This document shows, one piece after another, positions 26,956 through 37,766 of a stretch of DNA of 64,000 nucleotides. The notes under the pieces are model-generated. The model was given only the letters and a program-made list of their open reading frames with translations. It was not told where the DNA came from and did not search any database. The stretch comes from Halomonadaceae bacterium T82-2 (lineage in GTDB: Bacteria; Pseudomonadota; Gammaproteobacteria; Pseudomonadales; Halomonadaceae): NCBI GenBank assembly GCA_001577635.1, contig LSBP01000009.1, positions 36,612 through 100,611 on the forward strand, in the 5' to 3' direction. Within the stretch, counting starts at the first letter, position 1; each line of letters starts with the position of its first letter. The translations under genes were made by a program, and so were the position numbers.

Positions 26956-28362
26956 ATGGAGCGTTCGGCCGATCACGCACTGAAGACGCTATTCGCCGCC
27001 CAGCGTCAGGCCTACGACGCGCATCCCTACCCGGCGCTGTCCGTGCGCCTGGGACGGCTGGCACGCCTGGCCCAGCTGACGCGTCGCCATGCCGGCGAGA
27101 TCGAGGCCGCCATCGCCCGTGACTTTGGCCATCGCTCCCGCGTCGAGACGCGCCTGGCCGAGCTCACCACCCTGCAGCAGGCCATCCGCCATGCGCGTCG
27201 CCACCTGCGGCGCTGGATGCGCCCGCGCCGCGTCCGGGTCGGCTGGCGCTTCTGGCCGGCCCGGGCCGAGATCCATTCCCAGCCGCTGGGCGTGGTGGGC
27301 ATCATGGCCCCGTGGAACTACCCCTGGAACCTGGCGCTGCTGCCGGCGGTGGATGCCCTGGCCGCCGGCAACCGGGTCATGATCAAGCCCAGCGAACACG
27401 CCCCGGCCACCGCGGAACTGCTGCAGTCGCTGGTGGCCCGGTATTTCGACCCGGCCGAGCTGGGCGTGGTGACCGGCGACGCCGACGCCAGCCGGGCCTT
27501 TGCCGCCCTGCCCTTCGATCACCTGCTGTTCACCGGCTCATCCGAGACCGGCCGCCAGGTCGCGCAGGCGGCGGCCGCCAACCTGACCCCGGTCACCCTG
27601 GAGCTGGGCGGCAAGTCGCCGGCAATCCTCGACGAGACCACCGATCTCGACGACGCCGCCCGGCGCATCGCCTTCGGCAAGTGGTTCAACGCCGGCCAGA
27701 CGTGCATCGCCCCGGACTACGTGCTGCTGCCCCAGCGGCGCCTCAACGCCTTCGCCGAGGCCCTGGAGCGCGCGGTGCGGCAGCTGTATCCCGATCCGGC
27801 CGGCAATCCCGACTACAGCGCGCTGCTCGGCAGCGCCGCGCGCGAGCGGCTGATCGCGCTGCGCCGCGAGGCCGAGCAGCGCGGCTGCCGGGTGATCGAG
27901 ATCGGCGGAGACGACGCCACGTTCGCGGCCGGCGGCAAGCTGGCGCCGACCCTGATTCTCGACCCCCAGCAGTCGCTGCGGGTCATGCGCGAGGAGATCT
28001 TCGGACCGCTGCTGCCGCTGGTCGGCGTCCAGGACATGGACGCCGCGGTGAACTTCGTCAATGCGCGCCCGCGTCCGCTGGCGCTGTATGCCTTCACCGA
28101 CAACCCCGCCCATCGGCGACTGCTGCTGACCCGCACCCACTCGGGCGGACTGGTGATCAACGACACCCTGTGGCACATCGCCCAGCCCGCCCTGCCCTTC
28201 GGCGGTATCGGCACCAGCGGGCACGGTGCCTATCACGGTGAGCACGGCTTCCTGACCTTCAGCCATCAGCGCAGCGTGTTCCGCCAGTCCCGGCACAGCA
28301 GCGTCACCCGCCTTCATCCGCCCTATCGGCGCTGGCTGCTGAGGCTGATGGGCCTGTTCTAG
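26956..28362 (+). CDS. Aldehyde dehydrogenase of the coniferyl-aldehyde dehydrogenase group
   Basis: NAD(P)-dependent aldehyde oxidation, 468 residues, slightly shorter than the classical 490-residue enzymes, as in CalB-type proteins. Seen in order: GIMAPWNYPWNL (cofactor loop), IKPSEHAPATAE, LFTGSSETGRQVA (glycine motif), VTLELGGKSP with the general-base Glu, and FNAGQTCIAPDYV with the nucleophilic Cys. The C-terminal segments EEIFGPLLPLV and GGIGTSGHGAYHGEHGF are also present. A strong AGGAGGAG site (26943-26950) fixes the start. The tail (FRQSRHSSVTRLHPPYR) fits the branch acting on coniferyl or long-chain aldehydes. No lignin-derived aromatic pathway genes are nearby. Confidence 0.88.
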   Translation: MERSADHALKTLFAAQRQAYDAHPYPALSVRLGRLARLAQLTRRHAGEIEAAIARDFGHRSRVETRLAELTTLQQAIRHARRHLRRWMRPRRVRVGWRFWPARAEIHSQPLGVVGIMAPWNYPWNLALLPAVDALAAGNRVMIKPSEHAPATAELLQSLVARYFDPAELGVVTGDADASRAFAALPFDHLLFTGSSETGRQVAQAAAANLTPVTLELGGKSPAILDETTDLDDAARRIAFGKWFNAGQTCIAPDYVLLPQRRLNAFAEALERAVRQLYPDPAGNPDYSALLGSAARERLIALRREAEQRGCRVIEIGGDDATFAAGGKLAPTLILDPQQSLRVMREEIFGPLLPLVGVQDMDAAVNFVNARPRPLALYAFTDNPAHRRLLLTRTHSGGLVINDTLWHIAQPALPFGGIGTSGHGAYHGEHGFLTFSHQRSVFRQSRHSSVTRLHPPYRRWLLRLMGLF

Positions 28363-28396
28363 CCGCCGGGATTCCGCGCCGGCCCCCGGCCCGACG

Positions 28397-29239
28397 TCAC
28401 TTGCCGTTGAGGGTCTTGTCCAGGGTCAGCAGCGCCGCCTGCCAGGACGCCGCGTCGGCGGCCGCATCGTAGCCGAGCGGCAGGCCGGTGCGTTCGGCGA
28501 CCGCATCGGCGTCCGGATTGGTGAAGCTGTGCCTGGCGTGCGGATAGTTGATGACCTTGACCGTGGCCCCCTGGGCCTTCAGCGCCTGCGCCATGTCGGT
28601 CAGCGCCTCGCGCTTGACCAGCGGGTCCTCGGCGCCGTTGTGGATCTGCACCACGCCATCGAACGGCTGCGGCTTGCTGACCGCCTGGGCGGGGCTGCCA
28701 TGGAAGCTGATCGCCGCCTTGATCGGCATCCCGGCCAGCGCCATGTTCATGACGATGCCGCCGCCGAAGCAGTAGCCGAGCGCCGCCATGCGATCGCCAC
28801 GCACGAACGGCTTCTCACGCAGCTTGGCCATGGCGGCTTCGAGCCGCGCCCGGGCCGACGGCCAGTCCTGCATGACCTGGCCGGCGAACTTGCCTGCCTC
28901 GTCGGGATGGGTGGTCGAGCGGCCGTCGCCGTACATGTCCACGGCCAGGGCGACGAACCCCAGCGCCGCCAGTTGGTCGGCACGGGCGCGAGCATAGTCG
29001 TTGAGCCCCCACCATTCATGGACGACCAGCACGGCGGGGCGCGGTTCGTCGTCGGCGACGTTGCGCGCCAGATAGCCTTGGTAGGTCTGCCCGCCGGTCT
29101 GGTAGGTGAAGGGTTCGCCCACCACGCGCGGCCCCTGGTCGATCTTCACGGCCGGGGCCTCGGTCTCCGCCAGGGCCGGGGCCGCCAGCACGGCCAGCAG
29201 TACCGGCAGCAGGGTCACGAACTTGAGCAGCATGCGCAT
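28397..29239 (-). CDS. Secreted dienelactone hydrolase-family protein
   Basis: Alpha/beta hydrolase of 280 residues with a Sec signal peptide (LLKFVTLLPVLLAVLAAPALA-E), so it acts in the periplasm. The Cys nucleophile lies in GYCFGGG, the acid in GAEDPLV and the His in HARHSFTNPDAD. The WWGLNDYARARADQLAALG region is typical. Cytoplasmic DLH proteins cleave dienelactones; exported relatives are of unknown substrate. AGGAGA precedes the ATG at 29239, whereas the in-frame ATG at 29272 would spoil the signal peptide. It follows the GGDEF gene by 39 nt in the same direction, so the two may be co-transcribed. Confidence 0.87.
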   Translation of the reverse strand: MRMLLKFVTLLPVLLAVLAAPALAETEAPAVKIDQGPRVVGEPFTYQTGGQTYQGYLARNVADDEPRPAVLVVHEWWGLNDYARARADQLAALGFVALAVDMYGDGRSTTHPDEAGKFAGQVMQDWPSARARLEAAMAKLREKPFVRGDRMAALGYCFGGGIVMNMALAGMPIKAAISFHGSPAQAVSKPQPFDGVVQIHNGAEDPLVKREALTDMAQALKAQGATVKVINYPHARHSFTNPDADAVAERTGLPLGYDAAADAASWQAALLTLDKTLNGK

Positions 29240-29278
29240 GGTTTCTCCTTGTTCGACTTGCTTGTTCGGCATGTTCGG

Positions 29279-30970
29279 CTATCGCCCCGGGGCCGGTTCG
29301 GCGAGGGCCTGGTGGACCCGGTTGCGGCCATGACGCTTGGCGGCATAGAGCCCCATGTCGGCCCGGTGCATGAGTGCCTCGGCCGTCTCGTGGTCACGCC
29401 GCTCGGCGACGCCGAAGCTGACCGTGAAATTGAGCCATTCGTTATGGAATTCGACCATGACATTCTCGAACTTGCGCCGCAGCCGCTCGGCCAGTACCAC
29501 CGCCTCCTGCAGCGACTGCGCCGACAGCAACAGGGCAAACTCCTCGCCGCCGATACGGCCGAAGATGTCCTCGGCCCGCAAGGTACTGCGGCAGATGTCG
29601 CCCAGGCTGCTCAGCACCAGGTCGCCGGCGGCGTGCCCCCAGGTATCGTTGATGGTCTTGAAATGGTCGATGTCGAAGATCACCAGCGACAGCCGGGTCG
29701 CCAGGACGTCGGCCTGCTCGAGAGCCGAGTTCAAGCAGCCCAGGAAGGCACCGCGATTGAGCGCCCCGGTCAGGCTGTCGGTGGTCGAGAGCTCATGGAG
29801 CTTGCGCTCGTGGCGCTTGCGGTCGGTGATGTCGCGGGCCACCGCGAGTATCCATTCATAGCGCCCGTTGAGGGGGCTGATGTAGGGGGAGCAGGCCGTC
29901 TCCAGCCAGATGTAGTGGCCCCTGGCATGCCGGGCACGCAATTCGATGCGCAGATTGCTGCCCAGCCGCGAGGTCTCGTGGATATACCGCTGGGTGCGCG
30001 GCGCATCGTCGGGCGGCAGCAGCTCGATCAGCGGGCGCTGCTGGATCGCCCGGGGCGCATAGCCCAGCAGGCGCTCGACCGAGGGCGAGGCGTAGCGGCA
30101 GAGCCCGTCGGCATCGATCAGCAGGATCAGGTCGCTGACGTTCTCGACGATGAAGCGATAGCGGCGCTCGTTCTCGGCCAGCGCCAGCTGCGCCTGCTTG
30201 CGCAGCGTGACATCCTCGCAGAAGCCGTGCCAGAGGGTGCTGCCATCCGCCTGGCGCTCGGGCGTGGCCTGCCCCTGGACCCAGAGCTGATAGCCATCGG
30301 GGTGACGATAGCGAAACTCGTGGCGCCAGACGCTCAGGCGCCGCGCGCTGCGGTTGATGCTGCGCCACAGCCCCTCGACGTCTTCCGGATGTACCCGCTC
30401 CAGCGCCGCCGTCGCCTCCTGCAGGACGGCTTCCGGCGGCAGCCCGAACAGGCGCCGGATACCGGCGCTGACGAAGGGAAAGTCGAGCCGGCCGTCGGGG
30501 GTCAGCCGACACTGGTAGAGGGTGCCGGGGAGCTGCTCGCTGAGCTTCTCGAAACGCTCGAGCAGCGCCTGGCGCTCGGTGACATCGACCAGCGACCCCA
30601 CCAGCTCCACGACCCGGCCGTCCGTGTCGCGATGCAGGACGAGATCATCCTGCAGGTGATGGCGGGAACCGTCGAGATGCGTCAGGGCATAGTGCAGGGT
30701 CAGCCGGGAATCGCCGTTGCGGCGGGCCTCGGCCAGGCGTGTCAGCAGCCGCCGGCGGCATTGGGAATCGAGGCATTCCAGCCATCGCCCGGGCTGCTCG
30801 CGCAGCGCGTCACGCTCGATGCCGCACAGCGTCGCGACATTCATGCCCAGGTAATGAACCTCCCCCTGCCACCAGTCCACGCTCGTTGCGTAGACCACGG
30901 CGGGAGATGCACACAACATGGCATCCATGAAGCGCGGCAGAAACTGCAATGACGTCGCCGGCATGCTCAT
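29279..30970 (-). CDS. Cytoplasmic PAS-PAS-PAS-GGDEF diguanylate cyclase
   Basis: Predicted c-di-GMP synthase of 563 residues without membrane helices. Three PAS/PAC units can be seen: about 12-132 ending in ELVGSLVDVTERQ, 145-260 with FPFVSAGIRRLFGLPPEAVL, and 265-385 with YRFIVENVSDLILLIDADG ending in WILAVARDITDRKRHE. The GGDEF domain follows from about 395 (TDSLTGALNRGAF). The signature is GGEEF, active in many cyclases. A product-inhibition I-site RAED lies exactly five residues before it. The signal sensed by the PAS domains is unknown. Separated by 39 nt from the downstream hydrolase gene. Confidence 0.93.
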   Translation of the reverse strand: MSMPATSLQFLPRFMDAMLCASPAVVYATSVDWWQGEVHYLGMNVATLCGIERDALREQPGRWLECLDSQCRRRLLTRLAEARRNGDSRLTLHYALTHLDGSRHHLQDDLVLHRDTDGRVVELVGSLVDVTERQALLERFEKLSEQLPGTLYQCRLTPDGRLDFPFVSAGIRRLFGLPPEAVLQEATAALERVHPEDVEGLWRSINRSARRLSVWRHEFRYRHPDGYQLWVQGQATPERQADGSTLWHGFCEDVTLRKQAQLALAENERRYRFIVENVSDLILLIDADGLCRYASPSVERLLGYAPRAIQQRPLIELLPPDDAPRTQRYIHETSRLGSNLRIELRARHARGHYIWLETACSPYISPLNGRYEWILAVARDITDRKRHERKLHELSTTDSLTGALNRGAFLGCLNSALEQADVLATRLSLVIFDIDHFKTINDTWGHAAGDLVLSSLGDICRSTLRAEDIFGRIGGEEFALLLSAQSLQEAVVLAERLRRKFENVMVEFHNEWLNFTVSFGVAERRDHETAEALMHRADMGLYAAKRHGRNRVHQALAEPAPGR

Positions 30971-31033
30971 CGTGCCCCCCTTGCCCTTCCGTTCCCTGGC
31001 CCGCCGCCTCGATACACGCCCTTGAAGACGGTA

Positions 31034-31417
31034 TCAGTCGCCGCCGCGATCTCCGGATGCACGGCGCCGGGGCACGCCGCCTGCGGCCTCTTCGGGCCCG
31101 ATCGACGGCTTCGCGGTCTTTTTCTCGTTGTCGGGACTGACGCCACTGCCTAAGCTGCGCGCCCGGCCGCCTTTCAGGGGCGCGGCCGGCGTCCCGGCGA
31201 CCGGCGTCCCGGCCCCCGTGCACCCGGCGGCCAGTGCAGCCAGTTCGCGATGGCTCATGACCACCCGCTCGGCTCCCGCGCCTTCGACCCAGAGAATCCA
31301 CAATGCCGGTGCCTCGCGGGTCTGATCCACGCCGACCACGCGCCCCTCGCGCTGTCGTTCGGGATCTCGCAGGGTCGCACCGATCAAGAGATGAGCCTGA
31401 GCAACACAGTCACGCAT
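31034..31417 (-). CDS. Hypothetical protein
   Basis: About 127 residues; no family recognised. The N-terminal half looks like a small beta-rich domain (AHLLIGATLRDPERQREGRV, then VGVDQTREAPALWILWVEGA and RVVMSHRELAAL). The rest is a low-complexity, Ala/Gly/Pro/Arg-rich tail. There is no signal peptide or membrane helix. The start is uncertain: ATG codons at 31456 and 31417 are in frame and neither has a strong ribosome site. Its codon pattern in the first half looks coding. It lies 63 nt upstream of the cyclase gene in the same direction. Confidence 0.45.
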   Translation of the reverse strand: MRDCVAQAHLLIGATLRDPERQREGRVVGVDQTREAPALWILWVEGAGAERVVMSHRELAALAAGCTGAGTPVAGTPAAPLKGGRARSLGSGVSPDNEKKTAKPSIGPEEAAGGVPRRRASGDRGGD

Positions 31418-31456
31418 GATGGCGGTTCGCACAGTCGTCAGGGCCGGCGGCATCAC

Positions 31457-31784
31457 GATTCTGCGCGTGACGCCGCCGCGGCCCGATGAATGAATGGAGT
31501 TGTCGTCCCAGTGTATCAGCTAATCCTGCAGTCGGGGCGCAATGCAAGTCCAGCCTAGCAGGCCGGGCGACGGAACGCGTCGGCAATCCGGCCGACCATG
31601 ACGCAGGACAAGGAACCCGGGCGCGGTGGGGAAACGAAAAAAGGGTGCCTCCAGGGCACCCCAAGCACTCGCTAGCTCAGTTCTTCGAATCAGGGCGGCG
31701 GCGCGACGGCAAACCGTTCGTGCGGAGCCGTGAGTGCGCGAAACCGTGCGACCGCCACGCCGCCACACCGGGTGGGATACGTCG
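31457..31784. other. Gene-free stretch between gap and the hypothetical gene
   Basis: About 330 bp. It contains the terminator of gap (31637-31661, listed separately) and presumably the promoter of the hypothetical gene on the reverse strand. I see no other gene, repeat or RNA. Confidence 0.6.
31637..31661 (-). terminator. Terminator of gap
   Basis: On the reverse strand GGGTGCC (31655-31661) pairs with GGCACCC (31643-31649) around a CTGGA loop and is followed by TTTTTT (31637-31642). It lies about 125 nt beyond the gap stop. Confidence 0.85.
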
Positions 31785-32789
31785 TCAGGCTGCAGCGGCC
31801 TGCATGGCCAGCGCCGTATCCAGCATGCGGTTGGAGAAGCCCCACTCGTTGTCGTACCAGGCCATGATCTTGACCAGGCGGCCGTTGACGCGGGTGTGGT
31901 TGGCGTCGAAGGTGGAAGAGTGGGCGTCGTGGTTGAAGTCGATCGACACCAGCGGCTGGGCATTGACCGCCAGCACCGGCGAGTCGGCGGCGGCCTTCTC
32001 GACGATGGCGTTGATCTCCTCCTTGGTGGTCTCGCGCCCGGCCGTGAAGGTCAGGTCGACCAGCGAGACGTTGATCACCGGCACCCGCACCGCCAGGCCG
32101 TCGAGCTTGCCGTCGAGCTCCGGCAGCACCAGACCCACCGCGGCGGCCGCGCCGGTCTTGGTGGGAATCATCGACTGCGTGGCGCTGCGCGCCCGATACG
32201 GATCCTTGTGATAGACGTCGGACAGATTCTGGTCGTTGGTGTAGGCGTGCACGGTGGTCATCAGGCCGTTGTCGATGCCCACGCTGTCGTTGAGCGCCTT
32301 GGCCACTGGCGCCAGGCAGTTGGTGGTGCAGGACGCATTGGAAACGACACGATGATCGGCGCTCAGCACGTCATCATTGACGCCATAGACGATGGTAGCA
32401 TCGGCATCCGGGCTGGGTGCCGAGATCAGCACGCGCCGGGCACCGGCTTCGAGATGCTTGCCGGCATCGGCCTTCTTGACGAACAACCCGGTGCACTCCA
32501 TGACCAGGTCGATGTCGAGCGAGCTCCACGGCAGTTGCGCCGGATCGCGCTGGGCGAGGATGCGAATCCGGTCGTCGCCGACGGTCAGCGATTCCTCGTC
32601 GTGCCCGACCTCCGGCGCAAAGCGCCCGTGAACGCTGTCATGCTTGAGCAGATGCGCATTGAGCGCCGGATCGCCGAGGTCGTTGATGGCGACCACCTGC
32701 ACACGATCCCGATAGCCGTTTTCGTAGAGCGCTCGCAGCACGTTGCGACCGATGCGTCCGAAACCGTTGATGGCGACACGCAGTGTCAT
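31785..32789 (-). CDS. gap: Type I glyceraldehyde-3-phosphate dehydrogenase
   Basis: Cytoplasmic NAD-dependent oxidative phosphorylation of glyceraldehyde-3-phosphate, 334 residues. The Rossmann start is [18 protein letters not shown], the catalytic Cys is in [12 protein letters not shown] and the His in [11 protein letters not shown]. The phosphate-binding [16 protein letters not shown] and the C-terminal [12 protein letters not shown] are intact. The ATG at 32789 has a GGAGG site. It is divergent from edd-glk with a 197-bp gap, as in Pseudomonas, where this gap copy is part of the HexR-controlled glucose regulon; I could not find a clean HexR box here. Confidence 0.97.
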   Translation of the reverse strand: MTLRVAINGFGRIGRNVLRALYENGYRDRVQVVAINDLGDPALNAHLLKHDSVHGRFAPEVGHDEESLTVGDDRIRILAQRDPAQLPWSSLDIDLVMECTGLFVKKADAGKHLEAGARRVLISAPSPDADATIVYGVNDDVLSADHRVVSNASCTTNCLAPVAKALNDSVGIDNGLMTTVHAYTNDQNLSDVYHKDPYRARSATQSMIPTKTGAAAAVGLVLPELDGKLDGLAVRVPVINVSLVDLTFTAGRETTKEEINAIVEKAAADSPVLAVNAQPLVSIDFNHDAHSSTFDANHTRVNGRLVKIMAWYDNEWGFSNRMLDTALAMQAAAA

Positions 32790-32986
32790 GGTGGCCTCCT
32801 TCGATGCGACTGGCGTGAACCCGGTACATGGCCGCCGTCCGATCCGCGGGTGACGGCCGGGAGGCAACCACGATGAAATAATCCTACGCTTTGCCCACAA
32901 TTTGGCCCAAAGGATGACGACGTTCAAGTAATTTTTTTGGTAAGTTTACACACATCCTCACCCAAGACCGCCGACAAGAGGTTGCC

Positions 32987-34836
<1,850 letters not shown>

Positions 34837-34840
<4 letters not shown>

Positions 34841-35805
34841 CGCGCCCGGCACTGATCGGCGATATCGGCGGCACCAACGCCCGCTTCGCGCTGGTGACGC
34901 CGGACACCTTCACGCCCTACGCGATCCGCACCCTGGCCTGCGCGGACTACCCGACGCTGGAGGCGGCGATCCGCGCCTATCTGGCGCAGGCCGAGGCCAC
35001 GGGCGAGAGTGCCCCGCGAGAAGCCTGCCTGGCCTTCGCCTGCCCGGTGCATGACGACGAGGTGCGCATGACCAACAACGCCTGGCGCTTCTCCAAGCGT
35101 CAGGTCAAGGCGGCGCTCGGCCTCGAGCTGTTCAAGGTGATCAACGACTTCACCGCCCAGGCGCTGGGCGTGCCCCACGTCGCCGACGAGGAGCGGGTGG
35201 CCATCGGCGAGGGCCGCAGCGAGCCCCACCGGGCCTGCCTGGTGATCGGCCCGGGCACCGGACTGGGCGTGGCCGGACTGTTTCCCGGACGCCACGGCTG
35301 GATCCCCCTGCCCACCGAGGGCGGCCACGTCACCTTCGCGCCCACTGACGACGAGGAGCAGGCCCTGCTCGACTACTTCCGCGCCCGTTACGGGCGCGTC
35401 TCGGTGGAGCGCGTGCTGTGCGGCCAGGGGCTGCTGGATCTCTACCACGCCCACGCCCTGCTGGCCGGCCGCGAGGCCGCCCTGCCCTCGCCGGCGGCCG
35501 TCACCGAGGCCGCCGGCCGGGGCGACGAGCTGGCCGGACGCACGGTGCGCCGTTTCCTGAAGATTCTCGGCGATGTGTGCGGCGACGCCGCCCTGACGCT
35601 GGGCGCTCTCGGCGGGGTCTACCTGTGCGGCGGCATCGTGCCGCGCCTGCTCGACTACGTGGCGGACAGCGACTTTCGCCGCGCCTTCGCCGACAAGGGC
35701 CGCATGAGCGCTTACAATGCCAACATTCCGGTGTGGGTGGTCACGGCGCCCTGGACGGGGCTGCTGGGCGCCTGCGAGGCATTGCACAACGAGGAGGTCG
35801 AATGA
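34837..35805 (+). CDS. glk: Glucokinase (bacterial Glk family)
   Basis: Cytoplasmic ATP-dependent glucose phosphorylation, 322 residues, matching Glk. The ATP-binding N-terminus is [15 protein letters not shown]. Sugar-binding and catalytic residues lie in [23 protein letters not shown] and [12 protein letters not shown], with GGIVPRL and SGDFRR-like segments (adenosine loop) near the end. It starts inside the edd stop (ATGA) and ends overlapping the mutarotase start (ATGA), so translation of the three genes is linked. Confidence 0.96.
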
Positions 35806-36728
35806 TTCCCGCTTCTCTGCGCGAACAGCTCGAAGCGACGCGGGGCCAGCGCCACGCCGTCTGGGCCGGACGCGACATCTGGCTGGCCAACGAAGCCTGG
35901 GGCGAGCTGATCGTCAGTCTGCAGGGCGCCCAGGTGCTTCACTATTTACCGGCCCCCGAAACCGGGCCAGCCGCAGGCGCTCGCCCGGCGCCCACGACCG
36001 ATGACGGCTGGCTGTGGGTCACGCCCACGCCCCAGCCGTTGCCCGGCGCCATCCGTGGCGGCATTCCGCTGTGCTGGCCGTGGTTCGCCGACGAGCGCTT
36101 CGCCGACGAGTCTCCGGAGCGCAACGGCCCGCTGCACGGCCCGGCGCGCAAGGCCGAGTGGCGGCTGGAGGCCGTCGACGAGCATGAGGAAGGCGTCGAG
36201 CTTCACCTGTCGCCGACCGAGCGCCTGCACGGCCAGCTCGTGCCGCGGGCGGTCATCCAGGCCAACGCCCGTCGTCTGCACGTGGAGCTGGTGACCGAGC
36301 ACACCGGCGAGACCCCGGTGAAGCTCACCGGAGCCCTGCACACCTACTTCAGCGTCGCCGACGTTCACGCCTGCCGCGTCGAGGGGTTGGCCGGGGCGCG
36401 CTATCTCGACAAGCTCGACGGCTTCGCCGAGCGGGTCCAGCAGGGCGAGCTGGGCGTGCGCGGCGCCCTCGACCGCATCTATGCCTCCAACCAGCCCCCG
36501 GTGCTCGACGACGGCCGGCGGCGGCTGCGCATCGCCAAGCAGGGCAGCGACTCCACGGTGGTCTGGCATCCGGACACCGCCCTGCCCGACGACACCCCGG
36601 CCGAGGCCGGCCGGCACTTCCTGTGTGTCGAGACCGCCTGCACCCGGATCGACCCGGTATGGCTGGTGCCCGGCGCCCAGCACGTGCTGGGCACGACCCT
36701 CAGCCGTGACGAGGACCGCCCTTCATGA
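35802..36728 (+). CDS. yeaD: D-hexose-6-phosphate mutarotase (YeaD-like)
   Basis: Interconverts alpha and beta glucose-6-phosphate, 308 residues. The aldose-1-epimerase-type fold is shown by GGIPLCWPWFAD, HGPARKAEWRL, LTGALHTYFSVADV (catalytic His), LDKLDGF and, at the end, FLCVETACTRIDPVWLVPG with the catalytic Glu. Wedged between glk and an aldo/keto reductase with ATGA overlaps on both sides and a GAGGAGG site. This placement after glk suggests it speeds supply of the anomer needed for the next step. Confidence 0.92.
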   Translation: MIPASLREQLEATRGQRHAVWAGRDIWLANEAWGELIVSLQGAQVLHYLPAPETGPAAGARPAPTTDDGWLWVTPTPQPLPGAIRGGIPLCWPWFADERFADESPERNGPLHGPARKAEWRLEAVDEHEEGVELHLSPTERLHGQLVPRAVIQANARRLHVELVTEHTGETPVKLTGALHTYFSVADVHACRVEGLAGARYLDKLDGFAERVQQGELGVRGALDRIYASNQPPVLDDGRRRLRIAKQGSDSTVVWHPDTALPDDTPAEAGRHFLCVETACTRIDPVWLVPGAQHVLGTTLSRDEDRPS

Positions 36729-37600
36729 GTGATGCCCCGGAGTTCGACGTTCCCTTCCTGCTGGGCATGATGCGCCTGCACGAGGCACACACCCTGGACA
36801 CGCCCGCACGCCTGGCCGACTGGATCGAGGCGCGTCTCGACGAGGGTCTGCACTGGTTCGACCACGCCGATATCTACGGCGGCCGTGAGGGCGAGCGCCG
36901 CTTCGGCGAGGCCCTGAGCACGCGCCCCGCACTCGCCGCCCGGGTACGGGTGGTGACCAAGGCCGACATCGTGCTGCCCGAACTGGATACCTCGCCCCAC
37001 GGCGTCAAGCATTACGACACCTCGCCCGACTACGTGACGACGGCCGTCGATGCCTCGCTGACGCGGCTGGGTGTCGAGCGGCTGGATCACTTCCTGATCC
37101 ACCGCCCCGACCCGCTGATGGACGCCGAGGCCACGGCCGAGGCGCTGGACGGCCTCGTCGACAGCGGCAAGGTCGGCGCCATCGGTGTCTCCAACTTCCT
37201 GCCCGAGCAGTGGCGACGCCTGCAGCGCCACATGCGCCATCCGTTGACCGCTCACCAGCTGGAACTGTCGCTGGCGCACGCCGAGCCGCTGTTCGACGGC
37301 CTCTACGATGCCGTGCTGAACGACGGCCAACGCCCCATGGCCTGGTCGCCGCTGGGCGGCGGCACGGTGTTCGAGGATATACTGGGCGGCTCACTGGACC
37401 GCCTCGCCCGGGAACTCGGCGCCTCCCGGGGCGGCATCGCCCTGGCCTGGCTGCGGTGCATTCCCGGCCGTCCGGTGCCGGTCATCGGCACCCTGCGTGA
37501 ATCGCGCATCCGCGAGCTGCTGCGCGACGGCGAGGTGGCACTCGACCGGGCGACCTGGTTTGCGCTGCTCGAGGAGTCCCGGGGGCATCGCGTGGCCTGA
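36725..37600 (+). CDS. Aldo/keto reductase (YdhF-like)
   Basis: NADPH-dependent carbonyl reductase fold, 291 residues. The catalytic tetrad is visible: Asp and Tyr in FDHADIYGGREGERRFGEAL, Lys in VVTKADIV, His in DHFLIHRPDPLMDAEA. The NADP phosphate-binding region near the end (PVIGTLRESRIREL) is conserved. Last gene of the edd operon, joined by ATGA. The substrate is unknown; context suggests a sugar or sugar-derived aldehyde, but YdhF-type proteins also occur next to unrelated genes. A GC-rich hairpin follows. Confidence 0.9.
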   Translation: MSDAPEFDVPFLLGMMRLHEAHTLDTPARLADWIEARLDEGLHWFDHADIYGGREGERRFGEALSTRPALAARVRVVTKADIVLPELDTSPHGVKHYDTSPDYVTTAVDASLTRLGVERLDHFLIHRPDPLMDAEATAEALDGLVDSGKVGAIGVSNFLPEQWRRLQRHMRHPLTAHQLELSLAHAEPLFDGLYDAVLNDGQRPMAWSPLGGGTVFEDILGGSLDRLARELGASRGGIALAWLRCIPGRPVPVIGTLRESRIRELLRDGEVALDRATWFALLEESRGHRVA

Positions 37601-37604
37601 CGGC

Positions 37605-37623
37605 GGGCGGCCCTCGGCCGCCC
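37605..37623 (+). terminator. Hairpin at the end of the edd operon
   Basis: 8-bp stem GGGCGGCC / GGCCGCCC with a CTC loop immediately after the reductase stop. No U-tract, so it may be only a partial terminator ahead of pgi. Confidence 0.45.
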
Positions 37624-37766
37624 CCGTGACAAGCCCCGCAGGCTCTGCGAAGATCAGGTGACACGATTCACTCAATCGCGGCGTCGCCCCGACGCCGGCG
37701 CCTGCACCATTGCCCCGGGCCGCTCGCCGTGATCCCCGACACAACAAGAGAAGAGGACACGCCCTT

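Noticed and set aside
32790..32986. HexR box between gap and edd
   Set aside because: A TGTAAT-N3-ATTACA type site would be expected. Only scattered half-sites (GTAAT at about 32928 and TTACA at about 32946) with wrong spacing, and a TTTGG-G-CCAAA dyad at 32901-32911, are present.
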